Origin: Novosphingobium sp. SG707
Lineage (GTDB): Bacteria; Pseudomonadota; Alphaproteobacteria; Sphingomonadales; Sphingomonadaceae
NCBI RefSeq assembly: GCF_012275515.1
Contig: NZ_JAAZQL010000001.1
Location: forward strand, 603,006-667,005
Direction: 5' to 3'
DNA: 64,000 bases
The translations under genes and the position numbers were made by a program. Numbering within the stretch: position 1 is the first letter of the stretch; each line of letters starts with the position of its first letter. Below the pieces are notes generated by a model. It saw nothing but the letters and a program-made list of their open reading frames with translations, was not told the origin of the DNA and made no database searches. Below, piece by piece: positions 7,494 through 16,060 of this stretch.

Positions 7494-8852
7494 ATGACCA
7501 ACGCCATGCCGCAAGTTCTGGAGCCACCCAGCCTGCCTGATGGAAAGGCGGCGCAGGGGGGGGGGCTGCGCGAATTGTGGTGGCGGGCCATGGATTGGCG
7601 GATCGGCATCGTCCCGGTTCCGGTCGGCTTGATGCTGCTGGGCTGCGTGGCGGCCTTTGTCGCCTTGGGCAAGGTACCCACCGACATTACCATGATGATC
7701 CCGGTTCTGGCGGCGGGGGGCTTTGCCTGCGCCGAAATCGGCAGGCGCCTGCCGCTGCTGCGCCGTGTCGGGGCGGCGGCCATTCTGGCCACTTTCGTGC
7801 CCTCGCTGCTGGTGCGTCTGGGGGTTTTGCCCGCTTCCCTGACCGGCGCGATAACCACCTTCACCGATCAGAGCAACTTTCTCTATCTCTTCATCGGCTC
7901 GATCATTGTGGGCAGTATTCTGGGCATGGATCGGGTGATGCTGATCCGGGGTTTTCTCAAGATTCTCGCGCCTATTCTGGCCGGATCACTGGCCGCTTTT
8001 GCCGTGGGCACGATGACCGGCACGATGCTGGGGCTGGGCCTGCGGCATACGATCTTCATGGTGGTTTTCCCGGTGCTGGCGGGCGGCGTGGGCGAGGGCG
8101 CGATCCCGCTGTCCATCGGCTATTCGGCCTTTTCCAGCCATCCGCAGGGCGAATATCTGGCTGAAATCCTGCCCGCCGTGATGTTTGGCAGCCTGACGGC
8201 GATCGTGCTGGCGGGCGGACTGAACCTGATCGGCAAGCGTCGGCCCCATCTGACGGGGCGCGGCATTCTGCAACCGGGCGCGCATGATATGGGCGAGGCG
8301 GGCAAGCCGCTTCCGGTGGCCGATTTGCAGGGGATCGGCGGGGCGCTGGTGCTGGCAATGACGCTCTATCTGGTGGGCGAGCTGATTCAGGATGTCACGC
8401 GCTTTCCCGGCCCGGTCACGATGCTTGGCCTCGCGGTGCTGATCAAGCTGCTGCGTTTGGCCACGCCCATGATGGAGGCCGCCGCCTATCGCAATTACCA
8501 GTTCTTTGCCCAGATCGTCACCTATCCGCTGCTGTTTGCCATTGGCGTTGCCAAAACGCCCTGGGACAAACTGGTCAGCGCCTTCAACCTGCCCACGATC
8601 ACCACCATTGTCGTCACGGTCGTGACGCTGACGGCGACCGGATTTTTCACCGGGCGCATGGTCGGCCTGTTTCCCGTCGAGGCCGGGATCATCACCGCCT
8701 GTCGCGCCAGTCAGGGCGGTACGGGCGATGTGGCGATCCTTTCGGCCTGCGACCGGATGGTGCTGATGCCCTTTGCCCAGGTGGCCACCAGAATTGGCGG
8801 CGCGCTGACGGTGACCGTGGCGCTTGCGCTGTTTGTGTGGTGGCATGTTTGA
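7494..8852 (+). CDS. 2-hydroxycarboxylate transporter family protein (CitS/CimH/MaeP type)
   Basis: 452 aa with about eleven hydrophobic helices. The conserved reentrant-loop motif GGVGEGAIPLSIGYS near residue 200 and the matching C-terminal loop SQGGTGDVA place it in the 2HCT family, secondary Na+- or H+-coupled carriers of citrate, malate and related acids in the inner membrane. GGAGAG precedes the ATG. It follows the TctDE-like genes by 145 bp and is the likely target of that system. A run of ten G lies in codons 21-24, before the first helix. Confidence 0.9.
   Translation: MTNAMPQVLEPPSLPDGKAAQGGGLRELWWRAMDWRIGIVPVPVGLMLLGCVAAFVALGKVPTDITMMIPVLAAGGFACAEIGRRLPLLRRVGAAAILATFVPSLLVRLGVLPASLTGAITTFTDQSNFLYLFIGSIIVGSILGMDRVMLIRGFLKILAPILAGSLAAFAVGTMTGTMLGLGLRHTIFMVVFPVLAGGVGEGAIPLSIGYSAFSSHPQGEYLAEILPAVMFGSLTAIVLAGGLNLIGKRRPHLTGRGILQPGAHDMGEAGKPLPVADLQGIGGALVLAMTLYLVGELIQDVTRFPGPVTMLGLAVLIKLLRLATPMMEAAAYRNYQFFAQIVTYPLLFAIGVAKTPWDKLVSAFNLPTITTIVVTVVTLTATGFFTGRMVGLFPVEAGIITACRASQGGTGDVAILSACDRMVLMPFAQVATRIGGALTVTVALALFVWWHV
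7556..7565 (+). repeat. G10 homopolymer inside the transporter gene
   Basis: Ten consecutive G bases encode the Gly-rich cytoplasmic N-terminus of the 2HCT transporter. Slippage by one base would frameshift the protein early, so this is a potential phase-variable site. It is also a classic place for sequencing error. Confidence 0.8.
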
Positions 8853-9066
8853 TGAGCGCAGTTAAAGATATTTTATGCAGCGCCCTGATTGACAGGACCA
8901 TGTCAGCAAAAATGCATATACTTTGCTCATAGTCCGGCAAATGACTGAAAAAGCTATTTGAAACAAAAGTCATGCCGGGAATGAAACCGACCGGGGCAGC
9001 GCAGGCGGGGTGCGCTCAAAAGAGTCGGTTCCTATAAAAACAAGCAAAAATTTATGGAGGGGAATT

Positions 9067-11364
9067 ATGAAATCAGCACTTCGCGGCTTGCTTCTGGGCG
9101 CATCCCTGTTGCCCGTGACAGCATTTCTCATGCCGTCTGCGGCCATGGCTCAGACCGCGCCCGACAGCGGCAAGCCGACCGCCCCGGAAATCATCGTCAC
9201 CGGCCGTTTCATCGCCAGCGGCGCGGCCAGCGCGACCAAGCAGAATGTCTCGACGCTGGAAACGCCTTTTTCGGTCTCGGCCTACACCGGCGATTTCATG
9301 AAGGCCGTTCAGACCACGCAGGTCGCTGATCTCTATCGCTATATGACCGGTCTGCAAAAGGCGGGTTCGACCGGCTATGACATCACCCTGCGCGGATTTT
9401 CCACCACGGCCAATGACCGCAACACGGTGATGGTCGACGGCCTGCCCGGCCTGTCGGTGCGTTTTGGCTCGCCGCCCACGGTGGGCACCGAACATGTCGA
9501 GGTGGTCAAGGGTGCGGCCTCGCTGCTCTATGGCTCGGTGCAGCCGGGCGGCTTTGTCAACATGATCACCAAGAAGCCCTCGGCCATCGCCTCCACCGAA
9601 ATTTCGGCGCGCGGCACGGTGGGCGGTTCCTCGCGGGCCTCGCGGGTGCAGGGCGGCGATTTGGCGCTTGACAGCACCGGCGCGCTGAGCGGCGATGGTG
9701 CCTTGCTCTATCGCTTTGTGGCGCAGGGCAGCACCGACAATTATTTCCGCGACCGCCAGTATGAGCGCGGCCTCTATCTGGCGCCCAGCCTGACATGGCA
9801 TATCGGCGCTTCCTCATCGCTGATGCTTCAGGTCGAATATCGCAAGGTCAAGACCAGCTATGCCAATGTCTATCTGCTGGCCCCCTCGCTGGCGGGCGGG
9901 ACCAGTGTGGGCTGGCTGGCGCCGTATAACACCAATTACAGCTCGCCCACCGACAATCTGCGCGAGGAAGGGCTGACGGAATCGCTCACTTTTACCCATA
10001 ATTTCGGTCAGGCGGTGAAATGGACTGTGGCGCTGCGCAATGTGGACCATATCGACACGGCCAGCGCCTTTGACGTCACCGGCTATAACAAGAAGGACAC
10101 CACCTTCTCGACGCTGGACCTGCGGGCGCGCGGCCAGCACAATTACCGCAGCTATGCCTTTGCCGACACCTATCTGACGATCAAGGGCGATACCGGGCCG
10201 ATCAATCACCGCCTGATCGTGGGCGCCAGTATCGGCAAGGAGGTGGATGATTTCACCCGCCTGCAATATTGCCAGATCAATTCGCCCGACAAGCCCAATG
10301 CCGATGCGACCTGCAACCCGACGAGCGCGCAATATACGATCTCGGTCCAGCACCCCGATTTTTCGGGTATCCCGCCGCTGTCCTATTTCGGCGCCGGCGC
10401 GCTCAGCCCCAAGAACCGCAGCCGCAGCTATGGCATCAATGTGGACAAGGGGGCCTATATTTCGGACCTCATCACCTGGCTGCCCCAGTTGAAAACCACG
10501 CTGGGCCTGCGTTATGCCACGGCCAATCAGACGCAATATGCCAACCTGCTCCAGGCCCCGCCGGTTCCGGGCGACACGCAGGTCAGCAATTCGGCCGTTC
10601 TGCCGCAGGCCGGTCTGATCTATCAGCCGACGAAGCATCTCTCGTTCTATGCCAGCTACAGCACCTCCTTCTCGCCGGTGCCGGGCGGGACGCAGGACGT
10701 GAACGGCAATTTCAACTTCAAGCCCACCCGCGGCACCGGCTATGAAGTGGGCGCCAAGACCGAACTGGGCCATGGCCTGTTGACGGCCACACTGGCCTTG
10801 TTCCGCATCGACCAGACCAACATCATCGTGCCTTCGACATCGACGGCCTGCTCGACCGGTTCGTGTTCGCAACAGATCGGCGCGGCCCGTTCGCGCGGCA
10901 TCGAGCTGGAATTCACCGCAAGGCCGCTGCCGGGCTGGTCGCTGATCGGGGGCTGGGCGCATACGCTGGCTCGGGTGACGCAGAACAATGATCCTGCCAG
11001 CGGCCCGATCCCTGGCGGCGCCATGCCCAATGCGCCCGAAGACGCGGTGCATCTGTGGTCGCGCTATGATTTCAGCGCGGGCGCGCTCAAGAATCTGGGG
11101 CTGGGTATCGGCTATTCCTATACCGGCGCGCGCATCGCCTATACGCCCACGGCCGCCTTGCCCACGCCCTTTACCGTGCCGTCCTATACGGTGGTCGATC
11201 TGGGCGTCTATTACACGTTCAATGAGCATCTGCAGGGCACGCTCAAGGTCAACAACCTGTTCGATCAATATTATTACGCCAGCGGCAATGTCGTTTCGGG
11301 CATGGTCAATGTCATTCCCGGCACGCCGCGCACGATCATGGCCAATCTGAGCTTCAAGCTCTGA
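9067..11364 (+). CDS. TonB-dependent siderophore-type receptor
   Basis: 765 aa from the ATG with GGAGGGG upstream. A signal peptide (to about residue 29, AMAQ) is followed by a TonB box-like EIIVTG, a plug domain with the ITLRGFS-type strand and VEVVKGAASLLYGSVQPGG, typical of siderophore receptors (FhuE/FpvA group), and a 22-strand barrel ending in aromatic Phe-Lys-Leu (SFKL). It imports ferric siderophore across the outer membrane. It is co-oriented and 29 bp from a PepSY membrane protein, the usual partner of such receptors. The 214-bp upstream region is AT-rich; I could not make out a clear Fur box. Confidence 0.93.
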   Translation: MKSALRGLLLGASLLPVTAFLMPSAAMAQTAPDSGKPTAPEIIVTGRFIASGAASATKQNVSTLETPFSVSAYTGDFMKAVQTTQVADLYRYMTGLQKAGSTGYDITLRGFSTTANDRNTVMVDGLPGLSVRFGSPPTVGTEHVEVVKGAASLLYGSVQPGGFVNMITKKPSAIASTEISARGTVGGSSRASRVQGGDLALDSTGALSGDGALLYRFVAQGSTDNYFRDRQYERGLYLAPSLTWHIGASSSLMLQVEYRKVKTSYANVYLLAPSLAGGTSVGWLAPYNTNYSSPTDNLREEGLTESLTFTHNFGQAVKWTVALRNVDHIDTASAFDVTGYNKKDTTFSTLDLRARGQHNYRSYAFADTYLTIKGDTGPINHRLIVGASIGKEVDDFTRLQYCQINSPDKPNADATCNPTSAQYTISVQHPDFSGIPPLSYFGAGALSPKNRSRSYGINVDKGAYISDLITWLPQLKTTLGLRYATANQTQYANLLQAPPVPGDTQVSNSAVLPQAGLIYQPTKHLSFYASYSTSFSPVPGGTQDVNGNFNFKPTRGTGYEVGAKTELGHGLLTATLALFRIDQTNIIVPSTSTACSTGSCSQQIGAARSRGIELEFTARPLPGWSLIGGWAHTLARVTQNNDPASGPIPGGAMPNAPEDAVHLWSRYDFSAGALKNLGLGIGYSYTGARIAYTPTAALPTPFTVPSYTVVDLGVYYTFNEHLQGTLKVNNLFDQYYYASGNVVSGMVNVIPGTPRTIMANLSFKL

Positions 11365-11393
11365 ATGCGCCGCAACATTCGGGAGAATTGGCT

Positions 11394-12539
11394 GTGAAAC
11401 TGACACGACGCACATGGATCCCCGTGCACCGCTGGAGCGGTTTGACGCTGGGCCTGATTCTGATCTTTTCCGCCTTTACCGGGCTGGGGCTTGCCTTTCG
11501 CACCCAGTTGGAAGGGATGGTCTATCCCGGCATGGGCGCGGGGCAGAATTGCGCAGCCCCGGTCGCGCTCAGCCGGATGGCGCAGACCGCCCAACAGGCC
11601 CATCCCCAGTCCAAGGTCGATTACCTGCGCGTGAAGCTGGGCAGCGGCCTGCCCACGGCGGTCCGCTTCTTTGACAAGGAAACCTATTATTTCAACGCCT
11701 GCAACGGCTCGATCGTGGCGCAGCAAAGCCGATATGACGGCTTTTTCGGCTTCACCGAATGGCTGCACAAGGGCGCATGGATCAAGGAGATCGGCGGCAT
11801 CATCATGGGCATCGGCGCGCTGACCTGCGTGTTGATGCTGGCGGGGCTGGGCATCTATCTGTGGTGGCCGCGCGGGCCGCGCACGTTCAAACAGGCGCTG
11901 ACCATCGACAATCGCGCCAAGGGCAAGGCCTATACGCTGGGCCTGCACCGCACGGTGGGCGCATGGGCGGTGGCGCCGCTGTTCCTCAGCGCGATCACCG
12001 GCATTCCGATCGCCTTTGAGCCCTTGCAGAAAGCGATGATCGGCAAGGAGCATGTCCGCCTGCCCGGCGCCCCGAAAACGGCCGCGCCCAAAATGGCGGC
12101 GGGCGAGGGCAAGGCGAAATGGATTCCGGCCAGCGATGCGGTGATTGACGCCACATGGGCCGGGATCATGGCCAAGACCCATCAGCCCAGCGAAGTGCTG
12201 TTCCATGTGGCCCACAAACCGGGCGAACCGCTGGAAATCTACGCGATCGACGGCAATGCCCCCCATGCGCAGGCCCGCAGCATGATCTATGCCGACCCTG
12301 CCGACGGCGCGATCATCAAGACCCGCCCCTATGACAGCGCCGCCTTCACCTATCGGCTCTATTACTGGATGCTGGCGCTGCACAACGGGCTGGTGGGCGG
12401 ATTGCCGGGCCAGATCATCCTGTTCCTTGGCTGCGCCGGGGCGGTGTTCATGGGCGTGACCGGCGTGATGTCCTATTTGCAAACCCCGGCCAAGAAGGCT
12501 CGCAAACCCGCTGTCGCCCGGTCCGAGCGGATGGCCTGA
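11394..12539 (+). CDS. PepSY-associated TM protein, putative ferrisiderophore reductase
   Basis: 381 aa starting at GTG with GGGAG eight bases upstream; a TTG at 11388 is too close to that site. It has four predicted membrane helices: residues about 14-35, one after the first periplasmic part (GIGALTCVLMLAGLGIYLWW), a third (VAPLFLSAITGIPI), and a last one (IILFLGCAGAVFMGVTGVMSYL). Family members sit beside siderophore receptors and, as with FpvG, reduce ferric siderophore in the periplasm at the inner membrane. HR and HRTVGAW histidines could bind haem. Its position right after the receptor supports iron acquisition. Confidence 0.85.
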   Translation: MKLTRRTWIPVHRWSGLTLGLILIFSAFTGLGLAFRTQLEGMVYPGMGAGQNCAAPVALSRMAQTAQQAHPQSKVDYLRVKLGSGLPTAVRFFDKETYYFNACNGSIVAQQSRYDGFFGFTEWLHKGAWIKEIGGIIMGIGALTCVLMLAGLGIYLWWPRGPRTFKQALTIDNRAKGKAYTLGLHRTVGAWAVAPLFLSAITGIPIAFEPLQKAMIGKEHVRLPGAPKTAAPKMAAGEGKAKWIPASDAVIDATWAGIMAKTHQPSEVLFHVAHKPGEPLEIYAIDGNAPHAQARSMIYADPADGAIIKTRPYDSAAFTYRLYYWMLALHNGLVGGLPGQIILFLGCAGAVFMGVTGVMSYLQTPAKKARKPAVARSERMA

Positions 12540-12626
12540 ACGGGAGGTGCAGGGGGCTTGCGTCCGATCTTTGGCGCAACCCCCACCTTCGCTTGGCTTT
12601 TTCCGCTCACCGGCTATGACGATGCC

Positions 12627-13565
12627 ATGGATATGTTTGCAGCCCTGCGCGCCTTCGTGGCTGTGGTGGAGGAGGGCGGTTTTGCGCCCGCTGCGCGGCG
12701 GGCCGGACAGGCGCCGTCCTCCTTCACCCGCCATGTCGATGCGCTGGAATCCTCTCTCGGGGTCAGCCTGCTCAACCGCTCCACGCGCAATGTCTCGCTG
12801 ACCGCGGCAGGGGAGAGCTATTACCCGCGCGCCACCCGCCTGCTGGCCGAACTGGACGAGGCCAACAGCCGCATCCGCGAGCGAGAAGGCCCGCCGCGCG
12901 GCCGTTTGCGGGTCAGCCTGCCGGCCTCCTTTGCCCGGATGCACATCACGCCCTTTCTGCCGCGCTTCATGGCGGAATATCCGCTGATCGAGCTGGATCT
13001 GGTGATGAGCGATGCTTTGGTCAATCTGGTGGAGCAGCGGATCGACGTTGCGGTGCGGCTGGGCGCGCTGGATTCCTCCAGCCTGATCGCGCGGCGATTG
13101 GCGCCCCACCGCCGCATCGTCTGCGCCAGCCCGGCCTATCTGGCGCAGCATGGCGCTCCCGCCGCGCCGCAGGATATCGGCACCCATGCCTGCCTGACAT
13201 TCGCCTTTGCCGATGGCGAAAGGCTCTGGCGGTTCAGTCAGGGCCAGCGCGCCGAACAGGTCCGGGTCAAAGGCCCGCTGCGCGCCAATCAGGCCGAGGC
13301 CCTGAAAGAGGCCGCGCTGGCCGGTTTCGGGCTGGTCATGCTGCCCACATGGCTGGTGGGCGAAGAGATTGCGCAAGGCATGTTGCAGCCGGTGCTGACA
13401 GACTGGCAGGCGGATATCAGTCGACCGGGCGCGACCGCTCTGCCCGATGGCGGCATCCACGCCCTTTATCTGCCCGATCGCAAGGAATCGCCCAAGGTTC
13501 GCGCCTTCGTCGATTTTCTGGCCGAACGCTTTGGTGCGCCGCCCTATTGGGACCGGGCGCTTTGA
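12627..13565 (+). CDS. LysR-family transcriptional regulator (AaeR/PecT-like)
   Basis: 312 aa from MDMFAALRAF, the usual LysR start; a longer frame upstream has no family similarity. The N-terminal winged HTH (FTRHVDALESSLGVSLLNR, residues about 33-51) is standard. The substrate domain contains RGRLRVSLPASFAR and DVAVRLGAL, typical of the CrgA-like group. It is followed after 128 bp by an ene-reductase and an MFS exporter in the same direction, a common arrangement in which LysR controls a detoxification pair induced by quinones or electrophiles. Confidence 0.88.
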   Translation: MDMFAALRAFVAVVEEGGFAPAARRAGQAPSSFTRHVDALESSLGVSLLNRSTRNVSLTAAGESYYPRATRLLAELDEANSRIREREGPPRGRLRVSLPASFARMHITPFLPRFMAEYPLIELDLVMSDALVNLVEQRIDVAVRLGALDSSSLIARRLAPHRRIVCASPAYLAQHGAPAAPQDIGTHACLTFAFADGERLWRFSQGQRAEQVRVKGPLRANQAEALKEAALAGFGLVMLPTWLVGEEIAQGMLQPVLTDWQADISRPGATALPDGGIHALYLPDRKESPKVRAFVDFLAERFGAPPYWDRAL

Positions 13566-13693
13566 TCTTTGCGTCCTGTGCAAAGATGTTCGCCGAAATG
13601 GCCTGATTATCAAAGTCTGCGAACAGGTGCACATCACAGGCACCAACCCCGGACGCGACCCCAACGGCCCCGTCCCAACGGAAAGCCCTGTTG

Positions 13694-14830
13694 ATGAACG
13701 ATCTGCTCTTTACCCCCACCCGTATTGGCGCGCTCGATCTGCCCAGCCGGATCGTCATGGCGCCGCTCACCCGCTCGCGCGCGGCGCCGGGCAATGTGCC
13801 TTCGCCGTTGGCCATTGACTATTACCGCCAGCGCGCCTCGGCCGCGCTGATTATCACCGAAGGCACCCAGATTTCCCAGCAGGGCCAGGGCTATGCCTGG
13901 ACCCCCGGCATTCACACGCCCGCCCAGATCGAAGGCTGGGCCAAGGTGGCCGAGGCCGTGCATCAGGAGGGCGGGCGCATCGTGATGCAGCTTTGGCATG
14001 TCGGACGCATATCGCATGGCGTGTTTCAGCCGGGCGGGGCGCGCCCTGTTGCCCCCACGATCATGCCGGTGCCGGCCAAGGCCTTCATTCCCGGCCCGGA
14101 CGGCAAGGGTACTTTCGTCGATGTGCCCGAACCGCAGGAATTGAGCATCGCGGGCATTCAGATGATCATCGCCGATTATGTTCAGGCCGCCCGCAACGCG
14201 ATGGCCGCCGGGCTGGATGGCGTGGAACTGCACGCGGCCAACGGCTATCTGCTCGACCAGTTCCTCAACAGCGCGAGCAACTGGCGCACCGACCGCTATG
14301 GCGGCTCGCCGGAAAACCGGGCAAGGCTGCTGCTCGAAGTGGTCGATGCGGTTTCCGCCGCCATCGGCAGCGAGCGGGTAGGGGTGCGTCTGGCGCCCAT
14401 GGGCAAAGCTTTCGGCATGGACGAGGCCAATCCCGAGGCGCTGTTTCAGCATGTGGTCGGCGAACTGGATCAGCGCCATCTTGCCTATCTCCATCTGGTG
14501 GAGCCGGTGGTGAACGGGCGCGAAATTGCCGCCGAGCCCGATCCGCGCGCGCAGGCCCTGATGCGGGACATCCGCGCTCGTTTTTCAGGCCCGATCATTC
14601 TGGCGGGCGGCTATACAAGGTGGAACGCGGAAAAGGCGCTTTCCGATGGGCGCGGCGATCTGATCGCCTTTGGCCGCTCGTTTATTGCCAATCCCGACCT
14701 TCCCGCGCGGTTGCTGGCCGATGCCCCGCTTAACGAGGCCGACCCGGCAACCTTTTATGGCGGCGACGCCCGTGGCTACACCGATTATCCCACTTTGGCC
14801 GAACTGGCCGCACAAGAGGTGGTGTCATGA
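13694..14830 (+). CDS. Old Yellow Enzyme family alkene reductase
   Basis: 378 aa, starting at the ATG just after an in-frame TTG. FMN-dependent TIM barrel: MAPLTRSRA near residue 20, the substrate-binding His-Asn pair in ELHAANGYLLDQFL with the proton-donor Tyr, the dimer and FMN stretch WRTDRYGGSPENR, and the C-terminal FGRSFIANPDLP phosphate-binding part. Enzymes of the NemA/xenobiotic-reductase class reduce enones, maleimides and nitro compounds with NAD(P)H in the cytoplasm. The stop overlaps the MFS start (ATGA), so the two are coupled. Confidence 0.93.
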   Translation: MNDLLFTPTRIGALDLPSRIVMAPLTRSRAAPGNVPSPLAIDYYRQRASAALIITEGTQISQQGQGYAWTPGIHTPAQIEGWAKVAEAVHQEGGRIVMQLWHVGRISHGVFQPGGARPVAPTIMPVPAKAFIPGPDGKGTFVDVPEPQELSIAGIQMIIADYVQAARNAMAAGLDGVELHAANGYLLDQFLNSASNWRTDRYGGSPENRARLLLEVVDAVSAAIGSERVGVRLAPMGKAFGMDEANPEALFQHVVGELDQRHLAYLHLVEPVVNGREIAAEPDPRAQALMRDIRARFSGPIILAGGYTRWNAEKALSDGRGDLIAFGRSFIANPDLPARLLADAPLNEADPATFYGGDARGYTDYPTLAELAAQEVVS

Positions 14831-16011
14831 CCGCCACGCCCCCTCGGGCCATGCCTCCCGGCCTGACCTTCAGCATGGCCGCCGCCACGGGTCTGGCCGT
14901 GGCCAACATCTACTATAATCAGCCGATGCTGGGCCTGATCCAGCGCGCCCTGCCGGGGGCCGCCGCCGGTTTTGTGCCCACGGTGACGCAGCTTGGCTAT
15001 GCTCTGGGCCTGTTTCTGCTGGTGCCGCTTGGCGATCTGCTGGAGCGCAGGCGGTTGATCGTGGGTCAGTTCGTGGTCCTTTCGGTGGCGCTGGGCCTTG
15101 CGGCTCTCGCCCCGACGGGGGCGGCGCTGTTGCTGGGGTCGCTGCTGGTGGGGGCCTTTGCCACGGTGGCGCAGCAGATTGTGCCGATGGCCGCCCATGT
15201 GGCCCCGCCCGCCCAGCGCGGCGCTGTGATCGGCAAGGTGATGGCCGGGCTGCTGCTGGGCATTTTGCTCAGCCGCACGCTGGCCGGTTTTGTGGCGCAG
15301 CAATCCGGGTGGCGCAGCATGTTCTGGCTGGGCGTGCCTTTGGCCCTGTTTGCCGCCGGGCTGTCGCGGGTCAAATTGCCTGTGTCCCAGCCGGACCGGG
15401 GCCTCTCCTATCCCGGTCTGATCGCCTCCTTGTGGCATCTTTGGCGTGACCTGCCGGTCCTGCGTCGCGCAACGCTCACCCAGGGGCTGCTTTTCGCCGC
15501 CTTCAGCGCCTTTTGGAGCACGCTGGCCTTGCAGGTTCAGCAGATGGGCTATGGTCCGTCGGTGGCGGGGCTGTTCGGTATCGTGGGCGCCGCAGGGGTG
15601 CTGGCCGCGCCTCTGGCGGGCCACTTGGCCGACAGGCGCGGGCCGGGTGCGGCCATTGTTGCGGGTACTTTGCTGACCATCGTCGGACTGGCGATCGCCG
15701 GTCTGCCCCTTGGCATCGCCGGATTGGCGCTGGGCTGCATCGTGCTCGACCTTGCCGTGCAGGGGGCGCTGATTTCTCACCAACATATCATCTATGCGCT
15801 CCGGCCAGATGCCCGCGCCCGGCTCAACACACTGTTCATGGGCGGCATGTTTCTGGGCGGTGCCGGGGGATCGGCTCTGGCCATCACCGCATGGCAGATG
15901 ATGGCGTGGCAGGCCGTTTGTCTGCTGGGCAGCGCCCTGGCCGCCGTGGCCTTCTTTCTCCATATGGTGGCTTCAAGGCGTTCCCCCGCTGGCGCGCGCC
16001 TGTCCCGCTAA
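14827..16011 (+). CDS. MFS transporter, drug-efflux type
   Basis: 394 aa with twelve hydrophobic segments. The first helix ANIYYNQPMLGLI and motif A (GDLLERRRLI) are typical of the YnfM/YgaY-like MFS group. It is an inner-membrane proton antiporter. It is translationally coupled to the ene-reductase, so export of an electrophilic compound or its reduced product is likely. It ends just before a strong hairpin shared with the convergent sulfatase. Confidence 0.9.
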   Translation: MTATPPRAMPPGLTFSMAAATGLAVANIYYNQPMLGLIQRALPGAAAGFVPTVTQLGYALGLFLLVPLGDLLERRRLIVGQFVVLSVALGLAALAPTGAALLLGSLLVGAFATVAQQIVPMAAHVAPPAQRGAVIGKVMAGLLLGILLSRTLAGFVAQQSGWRSMFWLGVPLALFAAGLSRVKLPVSQPDRGLSYPGLIASLWHLWRDLPVLRRATLTQGLLFAAFSAFWSTLALQVQQMGYGPSVAGLFGIVGAAGVLAAPLAGHLADRRGPGAAIVAGTLLTIVGLAIAGLPLGIAGLALGCIVLDLAVQGALISHQHIIYALRPDARARLNTLFMGGMFLGGAGGSALAITAWQMMAWQAVCLLGSALAAVAFFLHMVASRRSPAGARLSR

Positions 16012-16041
16012 AGGCGGCCGGGGGGAGACCCGGCCACGCCT
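16012..16041. terminator. hairpin between convergent MFS and sulfatase genes
   Basis: AGGCG-GCCGGG pairs with CCCGGC-(CA bulge)-CGCCT around a GGGAGA loop, directly after the MFS stop and 20 bp from the minus-strand sulfatase stop. It is likely a shared terminator, though no long T tract follows. Confidence 0.6.
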
Positions 16042-16060
16042 GAAGGCATATATGGAATGA

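Noticed and set aside
5930-7864. Long minus-strand frame (644 codons) over the kinase and transporter start
   Set aside because: Antisense to a kinase with all catalytic boxes; composition artefact.
8853-9066. Fur box before the siderophore-type receptor
   Set aside because: The region is AT-rich, but I could not find a convincing 19-bp Fur dyad, so no site is called.
11274-13664. Long minus-strand frame (796 codons) across the PepSY and LysR genes
   Set aside because: Spans two well-supported genes and their junction; no recognisable motif.
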